Counted from the stretch's first letter, positions 29,606 to 41,193 are shown. The stretch is DNA of 64,000 nucleotides from Martelella mediterranea (GCF_004342225.1 NZ_SMAR01000003.1:149288-213287); one strand, 5' to 3'. Notes: generated by a model from the sequence alone, not told the origin. Translations and numbers: made by a program.

Positions 29606-31282
29606 ATGATTGTTCAGCTTTCCATTCGCGACATCGTTTTGATCGAGCGGCTGGAGCTTCATCTCGGTGGCGGTCTTTCGGTTCTGACCGGAGAGACCGG
29701 CGCGGGAAAGTCGATCCTGCTCGATAGCCTGTCGCTGGCACTCGGTGCTCGCGGCGATGGCGGGCTTGTGCGTCACGGTCAGGACTCCGGGCAGGTAATC
29801 GCAGTGTTCGATGTGCCGATGAATCATCCGGCGCGTCTTTTTCTGCGTGAAAGTGGGCTGGATGATGAGGGCGACCTGATTTTCAGGCGTATGCAGTCTG
29901 CTGATGGTCGCACGCGGGCTTTCATCAACGATCAGTCTGTCAGTGTTCAGATGATGAAACAGGCTGGCCGGATGCTTGTCGAGATCCATGGTCAACATGA
30001 TGAGCGTGCGCTTGTTGATATTGACGGACACCGGCGGCTTCTGGACGCATTTGGTGGGCTGACAGGCGAGGCCGACGCGCTCGGTGGCCTTTATCGCGGC
30101 TGGAAAGACGCTCAGAAACGGTTGAAGCAACACCGTGCCCGCGTTGAAGAAGCTGCTCGTGAAGCCGATTATCTCAGAGCGTCCGTTGAGGAACTGCAGG
30201 GGCTCGCGCCGATAGACGGCGAAGAAGATGAGCTTGCAGAACAGCGCGCTACGATGATGAAATCGGAGCGTATCGCCGGGGATATTTCCGAAGCGCTTGA
30301 GTTTTTAAACGGGAATGGCTCGCCGGTCCCGATGATTGCTTCGCTCGTGCGCCGGCTGGAGCGCAAGTCGCACGAAGCACCGGGACTTCTTGAAGATACG
30401 GTCAACTTTCTCGATTCAGCGCTGGATCAGCTCTCTTCCGCCCAGATGGAGGTCGAGGCAGCGCTGGAACGTGCGGCTTTTGATCCACATGAGCTTGAGC
30501 GTGTTGAAGAGAGGCTGTTTGCCTTGCGTGGTGCCTCGCGGAAATACAGTGTGCCGGTTTCTGAACTGCCTGCACTGGCCGAGCGAATGGTCGCCGATCT
30601 TGATGAACTCGACGCTGGCGAAGCCCGGCTTCAGGCGCTGACGGCAGAGGTGGACGCAGCGGAAAAGGCCTATCTCGAAGCTGCTGAAGCGCTTTCTTCA
30701 AAACGGAAGAAAGCCGCCGGGCAGCTGGATAAGGCGGTGATGGGTGAACTACCGGCGCTGAAACTGGAACGTGCCCGGTTTAACGCTGTGGTTGGAAGTG
30801 ATTCTTCAGCCGCGACAGCAGATGGTATCGATACGGTTTCTTTCCAGGTGCAGACCAATCCGGGCACCAGGCCGGGGCCGATTATGAAAGTTGCCTCTGG
30901 TGGTGAGCTTTCACGTTTTCTGTTGGCGCTCAAAGTGGCGCTGGCCGATAAGGGGTCTGCACCGACACTGGTTTTTGATGAGATCGATACCGGAGTTGGC
31001 GGCGCTGTGGCCGATGCAATCGGTCAGCGGCTGAAACGTCTTGCCGAGAAAGTCCAGGTTCTCTCTGTTACGCATGCCCCGCAGGTTGCCGCCCGGGCGC
31101 AGGGCCATTTCCTGATTTCGAAGGCAAGTGCAGGAAAATCGAAAGACGATGCCGTTGCCACCAATGTCTCGGTTATCGGGCCAGATGAGCGGCAGGAAGA
31201 GATTGCCCGCATGCTGGCTGGTGCGAAGGTGACTGCAGAAGCCCGTGCGGCTGCTGCAAAGCTTCTGTCCGGCGACAGTTAG
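29606..31282 (+). CDS. recN: RecN, SMC-like DNA repair ATPase
   Basis: 558 residues. Walker A GETGAGKS (residues 29-36), a long coiled-coil middle, then the ABC signature (VASGGELSRFLLALKVAL) and Walker B (TLVFDEIDTGVGG). RecN acts in recombinational repair of double-strand breaks. Normal length and layout. No LexA box was recognised upstream, and the 34-base gap to bamD suggests co-transcription. Confidence 0.95.
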   Translation: MIVQLSIRDIVLIERLELHLGGGLSVLTGETGAGKSILLDSLSLALGARGDGGLVRHGQDSGQVIAVFDVPMNHPARLFLRESGLDDEGDLIFRRMQSADGRTRAFINDQSVSVQMMKQAGRMLVEIHGQHDERALVDIDGHRRLLDAFGGLTGEADALGGLYRGWKDAQKRLKQHRARVEEAAREADYLRASVEELQGLAPIDGEEDELAEQRATMMKSERIAGDISEALEFLNGNGSPVPMIASLVRRLERKSHEAPGLLEDTVNFLDSALDQLSSAQMEVEAALERAAFDPHELERVEERLFALRGASRKYSVPVSELPALAERMVADLDELDAGEARLQALTAEVDAAEKAYLEAAEALSSKRKKAAGQLDKAVMGELPALKLERARFNAVVGSDSSAATADGIDTVSFQVQTNPGTRPGPIMKVASGGELSRFLLALKVALADKGSAPTLVFDEIDTGVGGAVADAIGQRLKRLAEKVQVLSVTHAPQVAARAQGHFLISKASAGKSKDDAVATNVSVIGPDERQEEIARMLAGAKVTAEARAAAAKLLSGDS

Positions 31283-31409
31283 AGCGCCCGTGCATCCATT
31301 CGAATGCACAAAAGACGATGCTGTAAATGACACGCAACAGTCGCTTTCCAGACTGCATTGCATCACTATAAGCTTTCAACACCTGAAACGCCGAACTGAC
31401 GGATTCTTT

Positions 31410-32855
31410 ATGGAAGTCTTTCTGGAGCACTACTGGCCGCATATTCTGGCCGCGATTTCATTCATCCTCGGAGCGACTGCGGCAATCCACGCTGCGATGA
31501 CGAAGGATGAGGTGCGCGCAGCGATCGGCTGGGTCGGCATTATCATGCTCTCGCCCATCCTTGGCGCGGCGATCTATGCCGTGGCCGGGATCAACCGGAT
31601 GCGACGAGCCTCCGTGCGTGAGAAGCGCGATGCGCTTCAGGATCAGGTTGCCTTCGAAGAGCAGAGCCATCAGGTCGGACGCAGTAAAATTGTCGATGAC
31701 TTTGGTACGCGCTTGGCCGCTTTGTGGACGCTGGGGGAAACCGTAACAGGGCTTCCGGCAACTGCGGGGAACCGGATACGCCTGTTGACCACGGGAGATG
31801 AAGCCTATGCCGCGATGCTTTCGGCTATTGATAATGCTGAGCGCTCCATCATTCTTGAAACCTATATCTTTGATTCAGACACCATTGGCCGCAAATTCGT
31901 TGAGAGCCTGGCCAACGCTGTGAAACGTGGCGTTGAAGTCCGGGTGCTGGTTGATTCCATCGGTGCGCGATATTCGCGGCCGCGCATCACAGGTCTCTTG
32001 CGTGAAAGAGGTATTCGGGTCGCAACGTTTAATGGCGCGGTGCTGCTGCGTATGCGGCTGCCTTACGCCAACCTCAGAACCCATCGGAAAATTCTGGTGG
32101 TCGATGGCGAGACAGCATTTGCCGGTGGTATGAATATTCGCGCGGCCTTTACCGGCCCCGATGCCGCGCATGACACGCATTTCGAGCTGAAAGGTGCCGC
32201 CGTCGCCGACTATCTTTCTGTCGCAGCTGCGGACTGGTTTTTTGAAACCGGTGAAGCGCTGGATGGCGATGCCTGGGACATCAATGACCCGGCGGCCCCC
32301 GGCGACGGCGTGGTGGCGCGTGTTGTGCCTTCGGGACCTGATCGTCATCTCGGGAATAACAACAAGATGATTATCGGCGCGCTGTCTGTGGCAGAAGAGC
32401 GGGTGACGATCATGTCTCCTTACTTCCTGCCCGACCGCGATCTTGTTTCGGCACTTGCGACTGCAGCGCGACGCGGGGTCGATGTGAAAATCATCGTACC
32501 GGGAAAGAACAATCTCGGCATGGTTGACCGGGCCATGACAGCGCAGTTTTCGGAAATCATTCGCGATGGCAGCAAGATTTTCAGAGACCGGGGACCATTC
32601 AACCATTCCAAGCTGATGACTATCGATGGAAAATGGTCCTATCTTGGATCATCCAATATGGATTCACGCTCCCTCAGACTGAATTTCGAGACTGATCTTG
32701 AAGTCTTCGATGAGGCGTTTGCAGCCGAGCTGGAAGCCCGTATCGCGCCGTCGCTGACCAATAGTGAGGCTGTTACACTGGAAAGCCTGAGAAAACGCCC
32801 CTTTATTTTCCGCCTCAGGGACCGCATCCTGTGGCTGGGCCTGCCTTATCTGTGA
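31410..32855 (+). CDS. cls: Cardiolipin synthase (PLD family)
   Basis: 481 residues: two N-terminal transmembrane segments (about 8-28 and 38-58), then two phospholipase D domains with complete HKD motifs, HRKILVVD (225-232) and HSKLMTID (399-406). It condenses two phosphatidylglycerols into cardiolipin. A frame reaching back to 31245 through the end of recN is rejected; the ATG at 31410 gives the normal family N-terminus. The gap of 127 bases after recN suggests its own promoter. Confidence 0.9.
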   Translation: MEVFLEHYWPHILAAISFILGATAAIHAAMTKDEVRAAIGWVGIIMLSPILGAAIYAVAGINRMRRASVREKRDALQDQVAFEEQSHQVGRSKIVDDFGTRLAALWTLGETVTGLPATAGNRIRLLTTGDEAYAAMLSAIDNAERSIILETYIFDSDTIGRKFVESLANAVKRGVEVRVLVDSIGARYSRPRITGLLRERGIRVATFNGAVLLRMRLPYANLRTHRKILVVDGETAFAGGMNIRAAFTGPDAAHDTHFELKGAAVADYLSVAAADWFFETGEALDGDAWDINDPAAPGDGVVARVVPSGPDRHLGNNNKMIIGALSVAEERVTIMSPYFLPDRDLVSALATAARRGVDVKIIVPGKNNLGMVDRAMTAQFSEIIRDGSKIFRDRGPFNHSKLMTIDGKWSYLGSSNMDSRSLRLNFETDLEVFDEAFAAELEARIAPSLTNSEAVTLESLRKRPFIFRLRDRILWLGLPYL

Positions 32856-32900
32856 AGCCTTTTACCCTGTCCTAAACCATCACAATGACGGCTAAAGCGC

Positions 32901-33752
32901 ATGAAACCTCCAAAATCACCCCTTGCTAATGCATTTCTGCGTTCTTTACGTGAAAACGGGAAGAGGCCGGATGCAGCGGTGCGCCTGGAAGGCGATGGGC
33001 TGCGTGTCGCGACTTACAATGTTCATAAATGCGTTGGTGTGGATGGGAAATTCGATCCTGATCGTGTCTTTGAAGTGATCCGTGAGGTGGAATCGGATCT
33101 GATCGCGCTTCAGGAGGCCGATACGCGCTTTGGTGAGCGGACCGGGCTTCTGGATCTTCACCGTCTCGAGGCCGAGACCGGACTTGTGGCTGTGCCTGTT
33201 CATGCCAGCGAGCGGGCACATGGCTGGCATGGCAATGTCCTTCTGTTTCGTGACGGTGCTGTGCGCGACATCCATCGCGAACAGCTTCCCGGTCTGGAGC
33301 CCAGAGGGGCTTTGCTGACAGAAATTGCGCTCAATAGCGGCCTTTCGCTGCAGGTCGTCGCTGTGCATCTGGGCCTCTTGCGCTGGGCGCGCCGTCAGCA
33401 GGCCGATCATATACTGAGCCTTCTTGGCCGCCGCGAAGATCAGCCAACCCTGATCATGGGCGATATGAACGAGTGGCGGCTGGGGCAGGGCTCGGCGCTG
33501 ACGCGGTTTGAACAAGCCTTCGGTGCATTGCCGCCCGCTCGCGCAAGTTTTCCCGCCCGCTGGCCGGTTCTGGCGCTCGACAGGATTATCGCCAATCGGG
33601 AAGATCTGGTTGTTGATCTTGCTGCCCATGATTCGCCGCTTGCCCGTGTGGCGTCGGATCACCTTCCGCTGACTGCACTTTTGAACCCGGCGGCACTGAT
33701 TGCGGGTGGAGACACGCCGGAAGGGCTTGCCGCAGAGGAACCCGACGCTTAA
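32901..33752 (+). CDS. Endonuclease/exonuclease/phosphatase family protein
   Basis: 283 residues of the EEP fold. The conserved elements are LRVATYNVHKCVG (Asn ligand), ESDLIALQEAD (catalytic Glu), GDMNEW and a C-terminal SDHLPL (His). Substrates in this family range from DNA to phosphoinositides and phospholipids, so the reaction is not assignable. It follows cls by 45 bases in the same direction, and such pairings hint at a membrane-lipid role (inference). Confidence 0.85.
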   Translation: MKPPKSPLANAFLRSLRENGKRPDAAVRLEGDGLRVATYNVHKCVGVDGKFDPDRVFEVIREVESDLIALQEADTRFGERTGLLDLHRLEAETGLVAVPVHASERAHGWHGNVLLFRDGAVRDIHREQLPGLEPRGALLTEIALNSGLSLQVVAVHLGLLRWARRQQADHILSLLGRREDQPTLIMGDMNEWRLGQGSALTRFEQAFGALPPARASFPARWPVLALDRIIANREDLVVDLAAHDSPLARVASDHLPLTALLNPAALIAGGDTPEGLAAEEPDA

Positions 33753-35939
<2,187 letters not shown>

Positions 35940-36025
35940 GCTGGCATTGTTATCCGTTTTTCGCTTGTTTTGGTTCTGTCGGTTCTTATCTTCGGATGAA
36001 CTGCTTTCATCCTCGGAGGTCACGA

Positions 36026-36514
36026 ATGCGCGGTTATAATCTCTCAGCTCTTGTCGGAAGCGCTATACTGGCTGGCACTTCGCTTGCGAATGCCGAGGAG
36101 GTGGGCGAAATCGGTGTTGACTGGGTCGGCAACGACATTGTGATCGAAGCTTTGCATGATCCGGAAGTGGAAGGTGTCACCTGCCATATCTCCTATTTCG
36201 ATCGGTCGATGATTGATCGCCTTTCCAAAGGCAACTGGTTCGAGGATCCTTCAAATTCCTCAATTGCCTGCCGCCAGACAGGCCCCATCAGAATTGGCGA
36301 TATCGAACTTGATGCAGGCGGCGAGGAGGTCTTCAAGGAAGGCCGCTCGCTGATCTTCAAGCAGCTTGTGATTGATCGTGTCTATGACCAGGCAAACGAA
36401 ACGCTGATCTATCTGGCGCATACGCGGGAAATTACGGAAGGCTCGGCCAAGATGTCGATGTCCACTGTTCCGCTTTACGGTCAGGATGTGGTGTGGGAAA
36501 ACGGTGCGCCATGA
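36026..36514 (+). CDS. creA: CreA-family periplasmic protein
   Basis: 162 residues. Signal peptide with cleavage after a LANA-type site near residue 23, then the CreA signature GVTCHISYFD and IACRQTGPI with two cysteines that probably form a disulphide. CreA proteins are periplasmic and of unknown function. The ATG at 36026 follows GGAGGT (36015-36020); longer versions reaching back to 35915 overlap ligA and are rejected. Confidence 0.88.
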   Translation: MRGYNLSALVGSAILAGTSLANAEEVGEIGVDWVGNDIVIEALHDPEVEGVTCHISYFDRSMIDRLSKGNWFEDPSNSSIACRQTGPIRIGDIELDAGGEEVFKEGRSLIFKQLVIDRVYDQANETLIYLAHTREITEGSAKMSMSTVPLYGQDVVWENGAP

Positions 36515-36546
36515 GACGTGCTGACGAAGCAGGAGGAGCATGATCG

Positions 36547-37020
36547 ATGAGACTGGAGGCAAGTTGCCAGTGTGGCAAAGTGCATTTTTCGGTAGAAAGC
36601 AGAACACCTTATCCCTACCAGCGCTGCTATTGCAGCATATGCCGTAAAACAGGCGGAGGCGGTGGGTACGCGATCAATATCGGGGGAGATGCTGCCTCGC
36701 TTGACGTTTCAGGGGCCGAGCACAAGAGATTTTATCACGCCCGGATGCATGACGGCGAAAGCGAGGCAGAACGGCACTTCTGTGGCGTCTGCGGTAGTGC
36801 GCTTTACCTTTACGACCCGCGCTGGCCGGAGCTCGTGCACCCGGTTGCCTCTGCAGTCGATACACCGTTGCCAGTACCGCCGGAAACCGTGCATATCATG
36901 CTTGCCTCAAAGGCGTCGTGGGTAGATGTACCCGAAGGTGAGGGGCACGTCCATTTTGACGGCTATCCGGATCTGTCGCTGGAAGACTGGCATCGCAAAC
37001 ACGGGCTTCTCGAAACATGA
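36547..37020 (+). CDS. GFA/CENP-V-type zinc protein
   Basis: 157 residues with the GFA fold zinc ligands: CQCGKV (about residues 7-12), CYCSICRKTGG (27-37) and CGVCGSAL (about 79-86). The family includes enzymes acting on S-hydroxymethylglutathione, but most members are uncharacterised. It starts 32 bases after creA. No formaldehyde-pathway gene is nearby, so function is open. Confidence 0.85.
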   Translation: MRLEASCQCGKVHFSVESRTPYPYQRCYCSICRKTGGGGGYAINIGGDAASLDVSGAEHKRFYHARMHDGESEAERHFCGVCGSALYLYDPRWPELVHPVASAVDTPLPVPPETVHIMLASKASWVDVPEGEGHVHFDGYPDLSLEDWHRKHGLLET

Positions 37021-37048
37021 TTTCCGACGCATGAGCAGGTTATAGAAA

Positions 37049-37648
37049 ATGAAAACATTCCGGCGGGTTTTGTGGGCATCTGTGGTGGTGATCTGCGCTG
37101 CGATCATCTGGCTTGTCTATGAGATCGGACAAACCAACAAGGAGATGATGGAAATTCCTCTCGGGCCTGAGTTCGCCTTGACTGCCGGAGACGGCAGCGA
37201 AATTACCGAAGCGGCACTGCGCGAAAAGCCGACAGCGTTGTTTTTCGGTTTTACGCATTGCCCTGAAGTTTGCCCGACCACGCTTTATGAACTGAACGGA
37301 TGGCTTCATCAGGTGGATCCGGACGGCGACAAGATCAATGCTTATTGGGTCACGGTCGATCCGGAGCGCGATACACCCGAAATCATGCATCAGTATCTTT
37401 CCAATGTTTCGGACCGCATCGTTGGTATCTCGGGCGATCCGGACAAGGTTCACGCTATGATCGACGGCTTTGGTATCTATTATAAAAAAGTCCCGCTCGA
37501 TCCAAATGAGCCGGATGGTGATTATACCATGGATCACAATGCGGCTGTTTTTCTGCTCAATGATGGCGGCGTCTTAAAGGGGACGATTGCCTATAGCGAA
37601 AACCCGGATACTGCGGTTCAAAAGCTGGAAAACCTCATCAAAGGCTGA
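37049..37648 (+). CDS. Sco1/SenC/PrrC copper chaperone
   Basis: 199 residues. An N-terminal membrane anchor (about 5-25) and a periplasmic thioredoxin-like domain with the copper site CPEVC (Cys71, Cys75) and a downstream His in TMDHNAAV. Sco proteins load the CuA site of cytochrome c oxidase or act as thiol reductases. No oxidase genes are in the window. It begins 28 bases after the GFA gene. Confidence 0.9.
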   Translation: MKTFRRVLWASVVVICAAIIWLVYEIGQTNKEMMEIPLGPEFALTAGDGSEITEAALREKPTALFFGFTHCPEVCPTTLYELNGWLHQVDPDGDKINAYWVTVDPERDTPEIMHQYLSNVSDRIVGISGDPDKVHAMIDGFGIYYKKVPLDPNEPDGDYTMDHNAAVFLLNDGGVLKGTIAYSENPDTAVQKLENLIKG

Positions 37649-37720
37649 CGGCAAAGTCTTGCTTTCATCTGCCGGGGCACTTATTCGCTTGTAGGAAGAT
37701 AACCAAGCGAGGGTAAACAG

Positions 37721-38602
37721 TTGAGCCAGATTCGTCTTTTCGTGACCACCAATGAGACTGGCGCAGGCCTGGTCCTGAACGGGCTTTCGGAGATGCTCGG
37801 AGAGGCACCTTACGCGCTGGCGACCATGGAAATCGATGAAAAGGCGAATGTCTGGGAGGCTTCAGTTTATCTGGATGAGAGCGAAGAGGACATTTTGAGT
37901 GGCGTTTTCGCCGGTGTTCTTGAAGGCTTGTTTCCTGATCAGACTCCGTCGGTCGAGAAGGAAGTGATCCCGGAGATCGACTGGATCGCGAAATCTCTGG
38001 AAGGTCTTAAACCCGTCCGGGCCGGGCGGTTTCTGGTTCACGGCTCGCATGATGGCGACAAGGTGCGCCCCGGAGATCTCGCTATAGAAATCGATGCCGG
38101 ACAGGCTTTCGGAACCGGTCACCACGGCACGACGATGGGGTGTCTGGAAATGATCGATGCGGTCTTGAAATCATCAAAGCCGCTGAATGCGCTTGATCTG
38201 GGCACGGGAACCGGTGTTCTGGCGATGGCAGTGCGCAAACTCCGTCATATCCCGGTGCTGGCGACGGATATTGATCCGGTCGCCGTGCGCGTTGCGCGCT
38301 GGAATGCACGACGCAACGACATTGTCGGCGGCATCGACTTTGTGACAGCGCCGGGTTTCCACCATAGCGCATTCAAGCTTTACGGCCCGTTCGATCTGAT
38401 CATTGCCAATATCCTCGCCCGTCCGCTGATGAAGCTGGCGCCGGGGCTTAAAAACACATTGGCTGCGGGCGGAACTGTTATTCTGTCAGGCATTCTCGCC
38501 GAGCAGCGCTATAAAGTGCTTGCCGCCTATAATGCGCAAGGGCTGTGCCACGTTCACACCGTGTGGCGCGATGGCTGGGTCACTCTTCTCTTGAAACGCT
38601 GA
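37721..38602 (+). CDS. prmA: PrmA, ribosomal protein L11 methyltransferase
   Basis: 293 residues. SAM site ALDLGTGTGVLAMA (about residues 157-170), preceded by the PrmA segment GQAFGTGHHGTTMGCLE, and NILARPL, a variant of the family NILANPL motif. It trimethylates ribosomal protein L11. The start is TTG at 37721 with GAGGG (37709-37713) upstream. Confidence 0.92.
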   Translation: MSQIRLFVTTNETGAGLVLNGLSEMLGEAPYALATMEIDEKANVWEASVYLDESEEDILSGVFAGVLEGLFPDQTPSVEKEVIPEIDWIAKSLEGLKPVRAGRFLVHGSHDGDKVRPGDLAIEIDAGQAFGTGHHGTTMGCLEMIDAVLKSSKPLNALDLGTGTGVLAMAVRKLRHIPVLATDIDPVAVRVARWNARRNDIVGGIDFVTAPGFHHSAFKLYGPFDLIIANILARPLMKLAPGLKNTLAAGGTVILSGILAEQRYKVLAAYNAQGLCHVHTVWRDGWVTLLLKR

Positions 38603-38642
38603 TGCGGTGAGAAGCCGAATGGCGTGAACCGGCACATGCGTT

Positions 38643-39665
38643 TCAGTTTTGGAGCGCAAGCCTGATCCCGGCCTCTTCTTCGTGAATGATGCTGCGTTCC
38701 TGCTTTCTTTGGACGCGCTCCTGCTGCGGCGAACAGTGATAAATCTCACGGTAGCACTTGGAAAAATGTGAGGCTGACACAAAGCCGCAGGCGACCGCGA
38801 CGTCGACAACAGGCATCGCCGACTGGGCCAGAAGGCGGCGGGCACGGTCAAGCCGGATTTCGAGATAATACCGTGCTGGCGACCGGCCCATTTCCTGCCG
38901 GAATAACCGCTCGATCTGCCGTCGTGACAGCCCGACAGCGCCTGCAATTTCAATCAGTGACAGTGGCTCAGCCAGATTCGCTTCCATCAGCTCGATAATT
39001 TGCAAAACCTTGCCGTTTTGAACGCCGAGGCGGGCTTTTAGCGGCAGGCGCTGGCGTTCGGAAGACGGACGAACACGGTCTGTCAGCGCCTGTTCACAGA
39101 TGGCGCTGACAAGCCCATCGCCAAACTCGCGGCCAATCAGCCAGAGCATTATATCGAGCGAAGCGGTTCCGCCTGCACTGGTGTAGATGTTCCGGTCGAC
39201 TTCAAAGAGATCGGCATGCGCATCAATCTCCGGCCAGGTTTCCGAAAATCCAGGAAGATTTTCCCAGTGGATCGCACAGCGTTTGCCTTTCAAAAGTCCG
39301 GCACGCGCCAGAAGCTCCGCCGCTGTGCACATGCTGCCAATGCCACAACCACGGTTGTTCAGCTCACGCAGCCACGCGTTGAAGGACTTATTGTCATAGT
39401 CTTCGACATTGACACCGGAGCAGATGAAGACGAGGTCAGGGCGGTTCTCACCCATCAGTGCACGACGCTCTTCCGTCAGAGAGCTTTCACTTTCTATGGC
39501 AATGCCGCTTGAAGAGAAAACCTTGCCGCCGAAGTCAGAGGCAACACGCCAGCGATATGCGTCGATCCCAAGCATTCTGTTGGCAATGCGCAAACTCTCG
39601 ATCGCGCCCACGAACGGGAGCAGGGAGAAACCGGGTATCAAGTAGAAGACGAATGATCTCACCAT
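38643..39665 (-). CDS. GlxA-family regulator (DJ-1/PfpI-like plus AraC domain)
   Basis: 340 residues. The N-terminal 165 residues form a DJ-1/PfpI-like sensor domain (CGIGSMCTAAELLARAGLL holds the elbow Cys region), and the last 100 hold an AraC DNA-binding domain (SLIEIAGAVGLSRRQIERLFRQEMG). Relatives regulate amine, arginine, choline or carnitine use. No target operon is adjacent, since its neighbours are prmA and a small unknown gene. The ATG at 39665 is chosen from family length; a frame extending to 40052 is not supported. Confidence 0.85.
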   Translation of the reverse strand: MVRSFVFYLIPGFSLLPFVGAIESLRIANRMLGIDAYRWRVASDFGGKVFSSSGIAIESESSLTEERRALMGENRPDLVFICSGVNVEDYDNKSFNAWLRELNNRGCGIGSMCTAAELLARAGLLKGKRCAIHWENLPGFSETWPEIDAHADLFEVDRNIYTSAGGTASLDIMLWLIGREFGDGLVSAICEQALTDRVRPSSERQRLPLKARLGVQNGKVLQIIELMEANLAEPLSLIEIAGAVGLSRRQIERLFRQEMGRSPARYYLEIRLDRARRLLAQSAMPVVDVAVACGFVSASHFSKCYREIYHCSPQQERVQRKQERSIIHEEEAGIRLALQN

Positions 39666-39886
39666 TGCGCATGCACCGCCTAAGTTGAAGCCGTAGCCGA
39701 AGACCGAAAATTTAATTTCTTCAAGAAATCGGTATGCCAATTGTCTGTTTACGACACTGACATAGACAATAGCGTCGGGGAAGAGCGTGTTCCTGCACTT
39801 TGGCAATTTTGTGCCGGACTTAGGGCCGTCGAGATCGCAAGTGTTGCCGAATTGACAATAAACAAGTGACGTATTTCTTATGTTTC

Positions 39887-39907
39887 TTTTGCTGCACCGC
39901 AGCAAAA
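39887..39907. promoter_or_regulatory. Inverted repeat TTTTGCTGC-ACC-GCAGCAAAA
   Basis: Perfect 9-bp arms with a 3-base spacer, 222 bases upstream of the GlxA-type start. T precedes and A follows the stem on both strands, the reverse of a terminator, so it is better explained as an operator for a dimeric protein, perhaps the adjacent AraC-type regulator. Confidence 0.45.
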
Positions 39908-39929
39908 ACACGTCAATCTGCTGAGTGTT

Positions 39930-39963
39930 ATGGTGCGCCCGTTGACCTATTTGAGCGCACCAT
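39930..39963 (-). terminator. 9-bp stem-loop after the small minus-strand gene
   Basis: ATGGTGCGC (39930-39938) pairs with GCGCACCAT (39955-39963). It lies 19 bases beyond the stop of the 55-residue gene. There is no U-run on the minus strand, so it may end transcription only with help from Rho or may only protect the 3' end. Confidence 0.4.
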
Positions 39964-39981
39964 ACTTGCTTTTCTTCTTCA

Positions 39982-40149
39982 TCAGTCCTGCCGCCAGAAT
40001 CTGTCATCGGAAAAAATATCCTGACGCAGATGTGGCGGAACCGCAGCTCCATTACGATCGTGCTCAGACCTTCGGGTATGTCCGGAGGGTGTTGAAAAGA
40101 GCGAGGTGATGGGGGCGATAAAATGATGAAGGAGGGTAAACAGGGTCAT
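39982..40149 (-). CDS. Small unknown protein (55 aa) divergent from a LysR gene
   Basis: I do not recognise this family. The protein begins MTLFTLLHHFIAPITSLF, an amphipathic or hydrophobic stretch, then a charged middle and the C-terminal motif AVPPHLRQDIFSDD. Support for coding: on the minus strand a GGAG sequence lies 8 bases before the ATG at 40149, and the gene faces the LysR gene across 125 bases, the usual arrangement of a LysR regulator and its target. Longer versions starting at 40248 have no ribosome site. Confidence 0.55.
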   Translation of the reverse strand: MTLFTLLHHFIAPITSLFSTPSGHTRRSEHDRNGAAVPPHLRQDIFSDDRFWRQD

Positions 40150-40274
40150 TTCTTTCTCCGTGCTTCTTCTGTGCATTTGCGTTGATGGAGAAAGGATGAG
40201 ACATCTTTGACATTCAATCAAACGAAATGATATTAGTGTATAAGTCAAAATAATTGAACATAAGGGGGGTGATT

Positions 40275-41180
40275 ATGGTCGGCCTTTTGCAGACCCCATT
40301 ACCGGTTCTGGATAATGATATCCTCAGAACCTTTGTTGCAATTGCTGAATCCGGTAGTTTTTCGGCAGCTGCTGAGGTCGTGTTCAGAACGCCTTCGGCT
40401 GTTTCGATGCAGATCAAACGGCTTGAAGAGCAATTGGGTGTTTCGCTTTTCGTTCGTGATGCGCGCTCTGTGGTTTTGACCGACAGCGGCGAAACGCTTC
40501 TGGCCTATGCCCGGCGAATGCTGGCACTTTCTAACGAGGCAATGTCGCGGTTCCGGCACCCGGAGATGCATGGCGTTGTTCGTCTTGGGGCAACTGACGA
40601 TGTGGGAGAACGCATTCTTCCCACCGTCCTCAAGCAATTCTCGGCAGCCTTTCCCGGCGTTATGGTTGACGTCACAGTTGACCGCAGCCGATCGCTTGAA
40701 AAGCGGCTGCGCGCTCAGAAGCTTGACCTGACGATACTAAATGCACCGTCAGATTTTTCAGATGAATTTCCCTCAGAACGCATTTTGCATGAAAAGCTTG
40801 TCTGGGTCGGTGCGCGTGGCGGAACCGCTTATCTCAAAGACCCGGTACCGGTGTCCATGTGGGAAAGTACGTGTGCCTGGCGCAATGAAGCGGTGGCTCG
40901 CCTTTCGGCTGCTGGTAAACGCTACCGCGTAGCCTATCTGAGCGCAACAACCCTGGTTCAGCGCGCAGCTGTCCTCGCAGATCTCGCAGTGGCACCAATG
41001 GGCGCGTATTACGTAACTGATGATATGGAAGTGCTTGGTGAAAGCCAGGGCCTGCCTGATCTCGGCTATTATGATGTGCGGCTGATGTTTTCCACGCAGG
41101 GCGGCGAGCTGATTGATGCTGTGGCAGACGCGATCAGGAATTCTTATCGCTCGGTTGAGGTGCATAGCCGGGTCGCCTGA
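40275..41180 (+). CDS. LysR-family transcriptional regulator
   Basis: 301 residues. N-terminal winged helix (about 11-70: LRTFVAIAESGSFSAAAEVVFRTPSAVS, quoted in part, then QIKRLEEQLGVSLFVR) and a C-terminal effector-binding domain. The ATG at 40275 follows AAGGGGGGTG; the TTG at 40254 is too early. It is divergent from a 55-residue small gene, its likely target. Effector unknown. Confidence 0.9.
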   Translation: MVGLLQTPLPVLDNDILRTFVAIAESGSFSAAAEVVFRTPSAVSMQIKRLEEQLGVSLFVRDARSVVLTDSGETLLAYARRMLALSNEAMSRFRHPEMHGVVRLGATDDVGERILPTVLKQFSAAFPGVMVDVTVDRSRSLEKRLRAQKLDLTILNAPSDFSDEFPSERILHEKLVWVGARGGTAYLKDPVPVSMWESTCAWRNEAVARLSAAGKRYRVAYLSATTLVQRAAVLADLAVAPMGAYYVTDDMEVLGESQGLPDLGYYDVRLMFSTQGGELIDAVADAIRNSYRSVEVHSRVA

Positions 41181-41193
41181 TCGAGAGGCAGTT

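Larger units (their letters stand above)
39666..39981. other. Regulatory region upstream of the GlxA-type gene
   Basis: 316 bases without a gene. It holds two clean inverted repeats, annotated separately at 39887-39907 and 39930-39963, and otherwise nothing coding. Confidence 0.5.

Noticed and set aside
39666..40052. N-terminal extension of the GlxA-type regulator by about 129 residues
   Set aside because: The extension overlaps the small gene and the inverted repeats, and the family begins near the chosen ATG at 39665.
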